64,000 bases of DNA from Ryuthela nishihirai (GCA_038380435.1 JAWZYU010000034.1:39184901-39248900), one strand, 5' to 3'; counted from the first letter of the stretch, positions 23,118 through 33,781 are shown. Numbers and translations: made by a program. The notes: generated by a model not told the origin, from the letters alone.

Positions 23118-23280
23118 TAGCCATCCGGTGGCTGAGTGGTTAGCATGCTTGGCTGCTGATCAAAAGGACCTGGGTAAGGCATGGATGTTTGTATTGTCTT
23201 TCTACTGAGGTCCTGCCATCCTCACAGACCTACTCTAGCATATTAAACTGGCAGACTCCTGTCAGGGGAATATTTATTTG
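23118..23280 (+). mobile_element. SINE family B with internal deletions
   Basis: Head GGTGGCTGAGTGGTTAGCAT is intact, but the B box has been lost. The body reaches GACTCCTGTCAGG and then jumps to the TATTTATTTG tail, omitting the GCTGCTTGAGGG block. Confidence 0.85.
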
Positions 23281-23429
23281 TATCCTTACCTTTGACAAAA
23301 TTTTTGTTAAGTCTTAGACTTCTGAAACTCCTAAGGTGTAGTTCACCAAGCTTGCACAAAACAGCAAGCTCTTTCTGATACATTAGGATAAATGATGTTT
23401 TTATTTCTGCAGATATATAAAATATTTTA

Positions 23430-23592
23430 TAAATAATGAGATAAACTTGACTGTTCAACATCCACTAATAAATCAGCACTTTGACATTGATTCTAATTTT
23501 AGAGGAAAAATTGTCTTGAGCTGGGTGGGATATGAACCCACGACCTCCTGATAACATGTCAGGTGCTCTGGACCACTGAGCTACCAGCCGCC
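23430..23592 (-). mobile_element. tRNA-like SINE (family C-like)
   Basis: On the minus strand 23592-23518 is a tRNA-like head with TAGCTCAGTGG (A box), a CCTGA/TCAGG anticodon stem and GGTTCATATCC (B box). GACAATTTTTCCTCTAAA and then TTTATTAGTGGATGTTGAAC at 23472-23440 follow. The acceptor stem does not pair and the loop lacks U33, so it is not a working tRNA gene. The GACAATTTTT segment after the head resembles the 20940-21205 repeat. Confidence 0.65.
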
Positions 23593-23698
23593 AATCAAGA
23601 TCTCCTCTAATTAACGCTATGAACATTCCTTTTATGTCATGTAGGCACTATTCAGGCAATTTTAGCCACAAGTGGCTTTCTATTTGCTATATAGATGG

Positions 23699-24033
23699 TT
23701 GTTGTTGGGTTGTTTTACCTCTGAGCGGCATTTTTTTTGCACACCATGGGCTAAGTGGTCAGGTCACATGGACCCCGAAGGCTCAGAGAAGGTTGGGGGA
23801 GGGGAACCACTGGAACAGCTGTTGGGAGACAGATGGTAGCCTCCCGTCAAGGCCGTGTTCTTTAACGTGCACAGCGTATGGCTCTCCTGCACACGGGGCC
23901 ACGGCTTAACGTCCCATCCAACGGACGGCGGCCTTTCCAAGCCCATCGATGTTCCCTACTGACCGTGGGCAGGGCGGGGAATTTTGCGGAGATAAATCTC
24001 AACGCTGACCCAGCTGGGACTCGAACCTGGGCC
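23699..24033 (-). mobile_element. SINE family A, 5'-truncated
   Basis: Reversed copy running from the CAACCCAACAACAA tail to the B-box region (GGTTCGAGTCCC in SINE sense). It lacks the A box. Flanked by the 10-bp TSD ATATAGATGG (23689-23698 and 24034-24043). Confidence 0.94.
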
Positions 24034-24076
24034 ATATAGATGGAAAGCATGTCTTACAAGTATGCTAATGATAAAT

Positions 24077-24165
24077 AATGAGATAAACTCGACTGTTCAA
24101 CATCCACTAATAAATCTAAATCAATCATTTATTAGTGGATGTTGAACAGTCGAGTTTATCTCATT
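24077..24165. repeat. Perfect 39-bp hairpin
   Basis: Arms at 24077-24115 and 24127-24165 are exact inverted repeats around an 11-nt loop (CTAAATCAATC). The arm sequence (GTGGATGTTGAACAGTCGAG in one sense) also occurs singly at about 23435-23472, at the end of the tRNA-like SINE. The hairpin therefore looks like two such ends meeting head to head. Confidence 0.9.
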
Positions 24166-24204
24166 TCAATTCCAGCATTAATAATACGCTACTAGTTGTA
24201 CTCT

Positions 24205-24975
24205 AAGATAGTGGTTTAAGTCACAGCGCTGATTTAAAATTATTAAAATTTTCTCTATATCACTGTAATTGTTGGAAAAGCTGAGACGATTAGATGGAAA
24301 TACTATCTAGGGATTTACTTTGTTTTTTTTTCCTGCGATGATATCCAATGGGTAGATGAGTATTGTCCTGTGGTGGGTAGTTCAGTCCAGATATACATTC
24401 ACATGTTTTTAAATCAAATATTTTGCGGAAAAAATTTTCGCAGCAGGTAACACCTGTGATTATCATCTATGTTTAAAACATGTTTTTGATTTTTTTGTTG
24501 TTGTTGTGTTCTTTGTGGGAATACTGGTGGTAGTTTGATATCGATTTGGTTGCACACTTTAATTAATGTATTTTTAAATTTCCAGCTTATGTCCCAACTC
24601 TTCTGGAAATGTGAATACTATATTTTGATACATAATCATTATGCGTTTCACATTGTTGCTCCAATGCATTTTCAGGCGAAATAGTTGGTTTGCCTAAAAT
24701 ACATTAATTAATGTGTGCACCAAATCGATGTCAAACAAACACCAGCATTCCTGCAAGGACAACAACAAAAAAAGAAAAATCAAGAACATATGTAAACTTA
24801 TATATGGACTGAACACCAACCACAGGACAATAAACTCATCTACCCATCAGATATCATTGCAGGAAAAAAAAAAAACTAGGTAAATCCCTACATAGTATTT
24901 CCATCTAATTATCTCAACTTTTCCAACAATTGCAGTGATATAGAGTGAATTTTAATAGTTGAATTTAAATAATTA
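24205..24975. mobile_element. Large foldback transposon
   Basis: The left arm (from about 24205 to 24580) and right arm (about 24690-24975) are long imperfect inverted repeats with matched blocks in mirrored order: CTCTATATCACTG, GCTGAGACGATTAGATGGAA, GATGATATCCAATGGGTAGA, CCTGTGGTGGG and TTGTTGTTGTG. The spacer has no ORF. Outer ends match the small foldback at 82-330. Confidence 0.85.
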
Positions 24976-25275
24976 TAATAAATTTAAATAATTTTAATAA
25001 TTATAATAATTTCTTTCAGCTCCAAACATAGCTAATAAGCATATAATTAGCAGCTTTTCCAGTTTTTTCCATCGTGATAGAGCATAACCATTAGTAGTGA
25101 AGAGTAGGAGGATGGGAATGCTTCAAGAATGTGAACGTAATATTAAATGCACATAAGTAATAAGGGTGCATATTTAAATTTGGTTGTCAAGTCAAATTGT
25201 ACCTCAGCCATTACTGGAATTGACCACCAAGCATTGGCAATAACAGTGACCAAACCATATTGACTGAATGGAAGC

Positions 25276-25662
25276 AGGGCGGGGGTGGCTCAGTCGGTAG
25301 CGCGCCAGGCTCGTAATCTGTAGTTCCCAGGTTCGAGTCCCAGCTGGGTCAGCGTTGAGATTTATCTCCGCAAAATTCCCCGCCCTGCCCACGGTCAGTA
25401 GGGGACACCGATGGGCTTGGAAAGGCCGCCGTCCGTCGGATGGGACATTAAGCCGTGGCCCCGTGTGCAGGAGAGCCATACCATGTGCACGTTAAAGAAC
25501 ACGCTGGATGGCCTTGACGGGAGACTACCATCTGTCTCCCAACAGCTGTTCCAGTGGGTCCCCTCCCCCAACCTTCTCTGAGCCTTCGGGGTCCATGTGA
25601 CCTGGCCATTTAGCCCATGGTGTGCAAAAAAGTGCCGCTCAGAGGTAAAACAACCCAACCCA
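25276..25662 (+). mobile_element. SINE family A, full length
   Basis: 387 bp, near consensus, with both Pol III boxes and a CAACCCAACCCA tail. Flanked by identical 13-bp TSDs ACTGAATGGAAGC (25263-25275 and 25663-25675). It is probably among the younger copies here. Confidence 0.97.
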
Positions 25663-26249
25663 ACTGAATGGAAGCTTGAGCAGATAATCTGGTTTGTCTT
25701 GACCCTTACAATCTGCTTCAGGGGAAGTGTCTTCTCTTGCATTAAAATAATCCAGAATATGATTAATGGTAATTTAGTATTGCACTAAACATTTATTTGA
25801 GAAATACTTCAATAGTTGTATCACAATCAATTCAGTGTTAAACTAGCACTCTCATAGGTATTCAGGAATTGGTAAAAAAAAAATAATTTCTGTTTTAAAT
25901 GTTATTGTAATAAATGCATTATTAAATTCAGTAGTTCAACAGTTATTTTCTCTATATATGTTTTATTTCCTCGGTTCACTGTTTTTATTTAGAAATCCAG
26001 TCTCTTGGATCCTCAGTTTTTTTTCCATATCCTGGCCTGAATGAAAGTAATATTATATGAATATATTTATTGTGAATTAATATAATACATAAATATTTTG
26101 ATTAGTTATAATAAGTGTCTTTTGAAGTTTAAGTTAATTTCAAATCTTAGTTATGAATATAGTTTATAAAAAAAGTGGGAGAGTTTGGTGCTTAAAGCTT
26201 ATTTGCTTATATAAACATTTGCCTCTTTATTAAAATCACATTTCAGCTG

Positions 26250-26638
26250 GGGGCGGGGTTGGCTCAGTCGGTAACGCGCCAGGCTCGTAATCTGTAGTTC
26301 CCAGGTTCGAGTCCCAGCTGGGTCAGCGTTGAGATTTATCTCCGCAAAATTCCCCACCCTGCCCACGGTCAGTAGGGGACACCGATGGGCTTGGAAAGGC
26401 CGCCGTCCGTCGGATGGGACGTTAAACCGTGGCCCTGTGTGCGAGAGAGCCATACCCTGTGCACGTTAAAGAACACTCTGGATGGCCTTGACAGGAGGCT
26501 ACCATCTGTCTATCAACAGCTGTTCCAGTGGGTCCCCTCCCCCAACCTTCTCTGAGCCTTCGGGGTCCATGTGACCTGGCCATTTAGCCCATGGTGTGCA
26601 AAAAAGTGCCGCTCAGAGGTAAAACAAACCAAACCAAA
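26250..26638 (+). mobile_element. SINE family A, full length
   Basis: 389 bp with both Pol III boxes and a tail varied to CAAACCAAACCAAA. Flanked by identical 12-bp TSDs ACATTTCAGCTG (26238-26249 and 26639-26650). It lies about 220 bp upstream of the first CENPI exon. Confidence 0.97.
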
Positions 26639-26855
26639 ACATTTCAGCTGTATACCTCTAAGACAATTGTCAGTACCTGCCTTTCCACGAATGGATTTTC
26701 ATTTCAACAAGATGAATGAAAAGTTAATATACATGACAATAGGGAAAATCTGCAAAATAATCTTAATACCTTAGATGTAAACAAAGACATGCTATTATAC
26801 TGTAAGAATTCTAGAAAGAAAGTGTAATTTTACGATTTACTTTTTCTTGTTACAG

Positions 26856-27037
26856 GTGAGAAACTCTGCATTTCGCATATTATATGCACCACTCAAAAGG
26901 CATATTACTTTGAGTAATCCAATAGGACTTTGTCATGATACGATCTCCACCAGTTCCAAACAGCAGAACCAAGCGTCAAAAATCTACTCCAACATCGGTA
27001 TCTTCATTGAACGAAGCAATCTCCTTCCTTTCTTCAG
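26856..27037 (+). CDS. CENPI: CENP-I exon with start codon
   Basis: The start ATG at 26935 has an in-frame TAG 9 bases upstream. It encodes residues 1-34, basic at first (MIRSPPVPNSRTKRQK), then NEAISFLSS, which aligns with the segment before the CENP-I fold. A pyrimidine tract and TTACAG at 26855 suggest a 3' splice site and a 79-nt 5' UTR in this exon, but CAGGTGAG there also resembles a donor, so this boundary is uncertain. The only donor giving the right phase for the next exon is TTCAG|GCAGGT at 27037/27038, a GC donor. CENP-I belongs to the CENP-H/I/K/M part of the inner kinetochore (CCAN) and helps place CENP-A and build kinetochores. Confidence 0.75.
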
Positions 27038-27236
27038 GCAGGTTACCTTTAAAAAATGTCTTGCAAAATAAGAATTTTCTTAAACATTTGTTGGTGTTTA
27101 TTGTTTTATTTTTGCTTAAAATTAATTTATTTTGATTCAGGGGTTAAAAAGTCCTTATAATATGTATAAATTTTGTAATTAGGCAGCCCAATTTTCTACT
27201 GAGATCTGATAGGAGCCCATTAATAAGTATACTGTG
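27038..27236. other. Start of CENPI intron 1
   Basis: The intron runs 27038-29564 with a GC...AG boundary. This first part is AT-rich and holds nothing recognised before the hAT cluster. Confidence 0.5.
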
Positions 27237-27244
27237 CCTTAGAG

Positions 27245-27661
27245 CAGGCCTATCCAACTTGCAACTCATAAAACAAATTATCAATATGCTGAATCTGGCT
27301 CATTTCTTCCTTTTTTTTAGTAAACATTTTTAGGTGCATAACTAAATGATTCTGCTAATTCATAATATTCATTTTTTAATCAAAATATTTTCTTAATTCC
27401 TTAAAAATCTTGTTTTTTTTTTGTTTTTGTTTTTCAATTTATTACTCATTAAAAATGCATGTTTTCATTTTTAAGTAGGTAATTTTTCCTGCAGCTCCTT
27501 AACACCCAGGTAATTTCAGAAAAGGGTAGAAGGTATTAAAGGCAAATTTTTTATTGAGATTTTCCTATCAGATCTCAGGAAGGAATAGCACTATTTGAAC
27601 AAGTCCATTTCAAAATGTTTTACCTAGTAGTTCATCACTAAGCTTCAGTTGGACAGGCTTG
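27245..27661. mobile_element. hAT non-autonomous element 1 of 3
   Basis: Inverted ends: CAGGCCTATCCAACTT on the left, and CAAGCCTGTCCAACTG when the right end is reversed. 8-bp flanks CCTTAGAG (27237-27244) and CCTTAGAT (27662-27669). No transposase. It shares its right TSD with the next element. Confidence 0.85.
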
Positions 27662-27669
27662 CCTTAGAT

Positions 27670-28316
27670 TAGGGGTTCTCAATGTGGGATAGGTGTACCT
27701 CTTGGGGGTACGCTGCGAGAGCTCAAAAGTCGCTAGATATATATTATATTTATGTTTTATTTTATTCCCATTGTTATATATAACTATAGTTTTATCTATC
27801 TACAGGGTGAATCTGAAAAAGTGGGCAAAACTTTACGGGGTGGTAGAACGCAGCTATACGAGCAATATTCGTCATAGAATGTATGGTCGGAACGCAAGCG
27901 GTGAGAAGTTAAAAGGTAGTTTTCCACTGTCACATTTAAAGAATGAACACAAGAAGGAAGGAGAAGAGATACTCTGTGCCTCACTTGCATTCCCTTCCGC
28001 CGCACCGTACACAAAGTGCATATCTGCCATTTCGTGGTTAGTATAACCAGCCATCCTCTCGGCAATCCACGGTAGAAATGCCGTTGGGTGCGAGGACCGA
28101 CCCTTTTATGCCATTTCCAACGCCACCTAGCGGCTCGCCGTTTGCGTTCCACCCATACTTTCTATGACGAATATTGCTCGTATAGCTGCGTTCTACCACC
28201 CCGTAAAGTTTTGCCCACTTTTTCAGATTCACCCTGTATACAAGGTACATATGCATTTCCAGGTTACATACACATTTCCAGGGGGTATGTGAAGCCTAAA
28301 AGGTTGAGAACCACTG
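27670..28316. mobile_element. hAT non-autonomous element 2 of 3, with nested MITE
   Basis: Inverted ends TAGGGGTTCTCAA on the left and CAGTGGTTCTCAA on the reversed right. Identical 8-bp TSDs CCTTAGAT at 27662-27669 and 28317-28324. Without the nested MITE it is about 213 bp and matches the uninterrupted copy at 48809-49014. Confidence 0.92.
27803..28236. mobile_element. Mariner-type MITE with long perfect TIRs
   Basis: 434 bp flanked by TA (27801-27802 and 28237-28238). The first 77 bp (starting CAGGGTGAATCTGAAAAAGT) are exactly repeated in inverted form at the right end; similarity continues to about 105 bp with mismatches. GC-richer interior, no intact transposase. The pre-insertion target, TATCTATCTATACC, survives in the related hAT copy near 48948. 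Overlapping ORFs are artefacts of the palindrome. Confidence 0.93.
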
Positions 28317-28324
28317 CCTTAGAT

Positions 28325-28618
28325 GATTGGCTCTCTATGTTTTAAGGACTGTATGTAGCCTTAGGGTAATATTCTAAATAAAATCACTCAGGATATTTTC
28401 ATGTTGACTACATAGCTGTTGTTGAGATCACTAACTTGATATTTTCAAGCTTATTCATATTCTCATTTGTTATATTAAAACCCGGGTTTCTTGTTCCATT
28501 ATAATAAAATGAGTGAAATATAATATTTATCATGGAATTAAATTTATGTTCTCTCAACCCTCATTTCAAACATGATCATTTAGAGTATCCCACTTATAGA
28601 AAAGATTGGGAGCCACTG
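28325..28618. mobile_element. hAT-like element 3 of 3
   Basis: The right end reversed reads CAGTGGCTCCCAATC; the left end GATTGGCTCTCTATG agrees at about 10 of 15 positions. Flanks CCTTAGAT (28317-28324) and CCTTAGAA (28619-28626). AT-rich, no ORF. The left end is eroded, so this is the least certain of the three. Confidence 0.65.
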
Positions 28619-28626
28619 CCTTAGAA

Positions 28627-29564
28627 TAAATGTATGAAGTAAGCATGTTCTCAGCAGAAAGATATGGTGAAAAATATCTGTATATTATCCATGATTCAAA
28701 CCCAGGTTCCTTTGCTTCACATCCAAGTATACTAACTGTAAGCCACTGGGAATGACTTTTAATATGTATTCTATCAGGCCCTGATCTGGAAAAGATAAAT
28801 AAAAGGGGGACATCAGGTGTTTTAATTGATCCAGAAAAAAGTAAGGAGGGCGAGACAAGAGACTATATTTCCATTGCAGTATATTTCCTCTCTGTTTTAG
28901 GTCTATAAAAAAAAAATTAGGGAAAAAAACGTGAAAACCCACTCCTGAGAATAAAAGGGTAAATTTCTGTTATCAGTATAAATCCATTGATTACTACATT
29001 CTGCCACTCAAATTTCAAATTTTCAGTATGAAGAGATTGTTTAATGTTTAGCAGTTTTCCAAATTTACCATCCTCTAACAGTGAAAATTAAAATTATTGA
29101 AAGATTTGAGAAATGTGAATCCTAATATTTCATTAGTAGCTGTCCATTTTTCATATATCTCATAAAAACAAAAAGATTGAATATATATATATATACAGGT
29201 GGAGTGATGGATGGCAAATGAGCTGAAAATAATTAGTATAGACAGGGCTTTACTGATCAGAATATAAAATACTTCAAACTGCATTTGCCTCACAAGCAGT
29301 CAAAGGGTTACTAAAGAAAAAAAGAAAAAAATCTGGAGTATTCTATATGTAGCTGCCTGGGGGTAAGGCTGAACATAGATATCATTAAAGTCTAGTTGTT
29401 TAATATTATCAGTCATTGATATTTTTTAAGATATAAGTGAGAAATAATTTAGGATAACATTTTATACTATTTGTAGAAATTGGGAGTTTACCACCAGTTT
29501 TAAATCTATATAGGTTGTAACTGAATATTTATTTTATTCAGATTTAGTGTTTCTTCTTTAACAG
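28627..29564. other. Rest of CENPI intron 1
   Basis: AT-rich intronic sequence with a short TA microsatellite at about 29179-29195. It ends in TTCTTCTTTAACAG, a good acceptor. Confidence 0.6.
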
Positions 29565-29696
29565 GTGAAACAAGAGGTGCAAGTAGGGCACTGGCAATCA
29601 GGAGTATTCAAATAGTTGAAAATGCAAGTCATTCAGTTGGTCTTTCTTCTCAAGATCTCTTAGTGCTACTTCAAGTCATTGGCTGTCAGCGATTTA
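29565..29696 (+). CDS. CENPI: CENP-I exon 2
   Basis: Encodes residues 35-78, including IVENASHSVGLSS and DLLVLLQVIGCQRF. These align with the vertebrate CENP-I segment that opens the helical repeat domain (VENVA...GL...E.ID.LL). Acceptor ACAG, donor GTAAGT. It starts with two bases of a split codon and ends with one. It extends the alpha-solenoid of short helical repeats through which CENP-I contacts CENP-H, CENP-K and CENP-M. Confidence 0.93.
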
Positions 29697-30245
29697 GTAA
29701 GTTTTCTTTATTTGTATTGAAACAGTGTATTGAACTTTGTATTGAGCAATGGTTCCTCAATTTGATGCAAACTCCATTAAAAAAACTAGTTTGCAATAAT
29801 GTTCCTACTATTAAAATGCTTAAATGTAACTGAAACAGATAATTTAAGTCTATAATAAGTATTGGTGTTTAAATAGGAATTGGCAGTTTTGAAAAGCTCT
29901 CTCATATTAATATCCTAAAGATCACATATTCCACTTATGCTCATAGAAAACTTGCCCAACTGTAGCGTTTACACCAATTCCAATTGTCACTATATAGGAG
30001 CTATATAATGGTCAGCTGTCTTACAAACTCACTTAATATCTGTTTAATTTCTGTGCCCACTTGTTATACTGCATACTTTCCCAAGAAATTACTTATGTGG
30101 TTGTTTTATAACAGTAGCTAATAAGTTCATAGCATACAAATTTCAGCAGTTCACTGCTTCAGATTTTTGCATTGATTATCATTAAGTGACCCTCACAGTT
30201 ATATTCTTGGTGAAGCACATTCACAGTCAGGTCATCCAGTTAAAC

Positions 30246-30522
30246 CAGGTCTTGGCAGACATTTTAGTTGAAGGGCCACATAGGAAACTAAAATGAAAGG
30301 GCAGGCTGCCAAAGAAATATATAATCAACAGCATATGTATAATCAATGCCGAAGAACTAAAGTAAAACATAATTTTATTAAAATTAACTATTTTAATGAG
30401 AATTTCCTTCTCCGAAGTTGGATTTCTTGTCCTCTATATGTTCTTTATTCTTTTACAAATTTAATTTATTTGTCAGTAGGCCACCTAAAAACTAGTGGTG
30501 AGTTGTAGTTTGCCCAGTCATG
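30246..30522. mobile_element. hAT element remnant in intron 2
   Basis: The left end CAGGTCTTGGCAGACAT, followed by AGGGCCACATAGG, resembles many hAT family ends. The right end reversed reads CATGACTGGGCAAAC. Flanks AGTTAAAC (30238-30245) and AATTAAAC (30523-30530) differ at one base. No coding capacity. Confidence 0.72.
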
Positions 30523-30840
30523 AATTAAACAGCAATAATGATATACACTGAGGTCTAATTGTTATAGAAAAATTAAAAGTAAGCTCTTTTGATCCTCAAA
30601 AACAATATTAGTGCAGAGCACAGTTAATTGGTAAATATACTACTACTTTTGCCCAAATAAACAATGAATACCACAAGGCTCATCAGACCTTACTGTTCTG
30701 AGAATATTGTACTCTACGGTAGATCAGCTATAGAATACCAAGTATAGTTCTAAGTGCCTTCAGACAATAAGTAAAAGAAATTGGGATACCAACCAATATA
30801 CAGAAAAGTTATATTCTGCTAATGAAGGAGAACCCAATAA

Positions 30841-31036
30841 TAAATAAAAATATCCCCTCAAGCAGCTGCTTGCCACAAAGGTCTGACAGGAGCCTGTCAG
30901 TTTATACGCCATATTAGAAGGTCTGTGAGGATGGTGGAACCTCAGCAGGAAAGCAACACAAACATCCATGCCTTACCCAGGGCTCAAACCCAGGTCCCCT
31001 AGATCTGTAGCCAAGCACGATATCCACTCAGCCATG
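30841..31036 (-). mobile_element. SINE family B
   Basis: Reversed full-length copy running from the AAATAAAAATAT tail and CCCCTCAAGCAGCTGCTTG through the body to GGGCTCAAACCCAGG (B box) and CCACTCAGCCAT (A box side). It lies in CENPI intron 2. Confidence 0.9.
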
Positions 31037-32026
31037 AACAGGTGAAGAATTTACCAGAGAAATTTAGCATACATACAAATGATGTACTAAAGAGCACAAA
31101 TGCAGTTTAAAAATATTTGATTATGTCTTTCCAAAAGCAGCATCGTGAGTGATAAGATCATTATTCCACTCCCTCCACCAAAAAAGAAAAAGGAATTCAA
31201 ATTTAGTGTAATGGTGAAACAACTAATTATGTTTATGAATAAACAAGTTTTCAAATAAAATTACACCTCCATCACTCATATGCTCATTTGCTCAGTTTGT
31301 ATGTACAGTGCTTAAAGCAAAATTTTTAAAAGATGTATACAAGATTTTAAGCAGTTCAGTTAACAACTTCTAATCAACATATGAAATAAAGGGAATCTTA
31401 ACAAAAATGCATGATTTATTCAAAAAATTTCTGAATTAGCATGCATGCCTTTACCATCTCTATCTGTAAATTGCAATGATAACAGTGGTTCTATCCAGCT
31501 ATTTCTGCTGAATTAGTTTCATAAAATATTATTGATGATGTCAGTTGTTAAATAATATTAATATGAAATAATAAAAAATAGCAATCTTATATAATAGGCA
31601 TATTTGCAATGAACACCTAATGAGAAAATATAAAGTGTGCACTCATGCAAGTGTTCGAAAAGTATAAGAAATGAAGTTACTGAAGTAAATCCCAATCACT
31701 CTCCCATTGTATGTTTCTTTTGCTGAATAAAAATATTTTTGAAGAAAACCTGAGGTAGATCTTTTTGTAGGATTTTTTTATTTGCTTATTAGAACTTTGA
31801 ATAAACTTAGCCTTACAATTTTATTTGCTATTAATTTTTTTGTGGTTCAAATGCATTTGCACTGTATTACTAAGATTTATGGCTTATAATAGATGGTCAT
31901 TTGACCCACTTTGTAGCAAAGAAGCAACTAATTTATTTTAGATTACTGTGAAATCATCTCATATAAAATCAATCAATGGTTGGCATGGTAAACCAGTTAT
32001 TCAGCCATTTACATAAACCTCCAACC
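31037..32026. other. CENPI intron 2 sequence
   Basis: AT-rich with no gene, repeat or RNA feature that I can support. Confidence 0.5.
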
Positions 32027-32037
32027 TAAATAGAAAT

Positions 32038-32421
32038 AGGGGTGGCTCAGTTGATAATGCACCAGGCTTGTAATCAGGCAGTTCTCAGGTTCAAGTCTCA
32101 ATTAGGACAGCATTGAGATTTATCTCTGCAAAATTTCCCGCCCTACCCTCAGTCAGTAGCAGACACTGATGAGCTTGGAAAGGCTACCATCTGTTATATG
32201 GGACATTAAGCCATGGTCCTGTGTGTGGGAAAGCCATACCCTGTGCACATTAAAGAACACTCTGGGTGGCCTTGACGCGAGGCTACCATCTGGTTCCTAA
32301 CAGCTCCCAGTGGGTTTCCTCCCCCAACCATCTCTGAGCCCTCAGAGTCCTTGTGACCTGGCTATTTAGTCCATTGTGTGCAGAAAAATATTACCACTCA
32401 GAGGTAAAAACAACCCAACTC
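32038..32421 (+). mobile_element. SINE family A, old copy
   Basis: All segments are present, from TGGCTCAGTTGA (A box) through GGTTCAAGTCTCA (B box) to the CAACCCAACT tail, but it differs from consensus at many positions, often at former CpGs. TSD TAAATAGAAAT / TAAACAGAAAT (32027-32037 and 32422-32432). Confidence 0.92.
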
Positions 32422-32988
32422 TAAACAGAAATAATTGCTTTCTAGAAGTCATTTATAGTAAACTTTGTCATTTGATATCCAGGGATATTTATTATACATG
32501 GAATTGGGCCTTGGTAATTTGCCATTTTGCTGTTTCATTACATTTCTATAGTCCTTGCTAATACACATGGAAATCACTGTTACAACCCTCTTATTTTGCT
32601 ATATCCAAAGTGTTTTGTTCTGTGGTCATCTTTGCAAATGACTTTTTTAATGAAGAATAGTGTTTCTGTTGTTTTTAGTATCCATGGGAAAATTACAGGA
32701 TAGTGTGCTAAATTTCAGTGCTTGCTGTAATTAGTAAGCTTAACGTTCAAATATTAGCTATTTATAATATCTGTAGTATAAAGTAATTTGCTGTGTGTGA
32801 ATCAAATTATTTTCTAAGTATTAAAATTATAATTCCCATTTGAAATCAAAGGAAATTTTAAATGGAAGTCTCCACTATTTTTACGAGATTTTAATAGTTT
32901 GTAAATAATTATTTTAGTTACAATTTAGTATTGTAAAAAATGCTATTCTTAATAGGCACTTTAAAAGCTTAAAATTTTTTGTTTTTAG

Positions 32989-33107
32989 GTGCAAGAATTA
33001 GCAGACAACTAGTCACTTGTTTAATTCCAAATAATGTTGTTCCAGAAGAAGCTGTTATATGTGTAATTTCCCGACTTTGCACAAACAAATTGAATTTAAC
33101 AGTTCAG
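32989..33107 (+). CDS. CENPI: CENP-I exon 3
   Basis: Residues 79-118. ARISRQLVTCLIPNNVV and EEAVICVISRLC align with the conserved CENP-I stretch N.RILKCMIP...V.ED.VVKAVSWLC. Acceptor TTTTTAG, donor GTAAGC. The exon completes a split Ser codon and ends in phase 0. Confidence 0.96.
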
Positions 33108-33266
33108 GTAAGCATTCTTCTAAATCAACTGAGACTTTTTAGAAAAACAAAGAAGCTTAAAACATGCTAGCAGAAATGCAAGTGATCAATTTATTTCTTG
33201 TAAGTTTTTTTTTTCATTTATATCACACTTTTTGACTGATATTAGTAAAATAATATTAAATAATAA

Positions 33267-33358
33267 AATATTACCTTTGAGCAGCTGCTTGCCACTTAGG
33301 TCTGACAATAGCCTGTCAGATAATATGCCATAGAGATCTGTGTAAGGAAGATAAGATA
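33267..33358 (-). mobile_element. SINE family B fragment
   Basis: Reversed 3' half: GAGCAGCTGCTTGCCAC, GTCTGACAATAGCCTGTCAG and ATGCCATAGAGATCTG. Head lost, strongly mutated. In CENPI intron 3. Confidence 0.75.
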
Positions 33359-33389
33359 AAACCAAAAAGTCAACACAGAAAAGAAATAG

Positions 33390-33770
33390 GAGCGGGGTGG
33401 CTCAGTCGGTAGCGCGCCAGGCTCGTAATCTGTAGTTCCCAGGTTCGAGTCCCAGCTGGGTCAGCATTGAGATTTATCTCCGCAAAATTCCCCGCCCTGC
33501 CCACGGTCAGTAGGGGACACCGATGGGCTTAGAAAGGCCGCCATCCGTCGGATGGGACGTTAAGCCGTGGCCCCGTGTACAGGAGAGCCATACCCTGTGC
33601 ACGTTAAAGAACACACTGGATGGCCTTGACAGGATCCATCTGTCTCCCAACAGCTGTTCCAGTGGGTCCCCTCCCTCTACCTTCTCTGAGCCTTCGGGTT
33701 CCTTGTGACCTGGTCATTTAGCCCAAGGTGTGCAAAAAAGTGCCGCTCAGAGGTAAAACAACCCAACCCA
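33390..33770 (+). mobile_element. SINE family A, full length
   Basis: Both Pol III boxes are intact and the body is close to consensus, with a small deletion after GGCCTTGACAGG. Flanked by A-rich TSDs AAAAGAAATAG / AAAAAAAATAG (33379-33389 and 33771-33781). Confidence 0.94.
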
Positions 33771-33781
33771 AAAAAAAATAG

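Noticed and set aside
23518..23592. Functional tRNA gene
   Set aside because: A and B boxes and an anticodon stem are present, but the acceptor stem does not pair and position 33 is not U. SINE body follows, so it is a SINE head.
27693..28345. Overlapping ORFs of 60-118 residues on both strands
   Set aside because: They lie in the long inverted repeats of the mariner-type MITE and its hAT host; mirrored ORFs are expected there.
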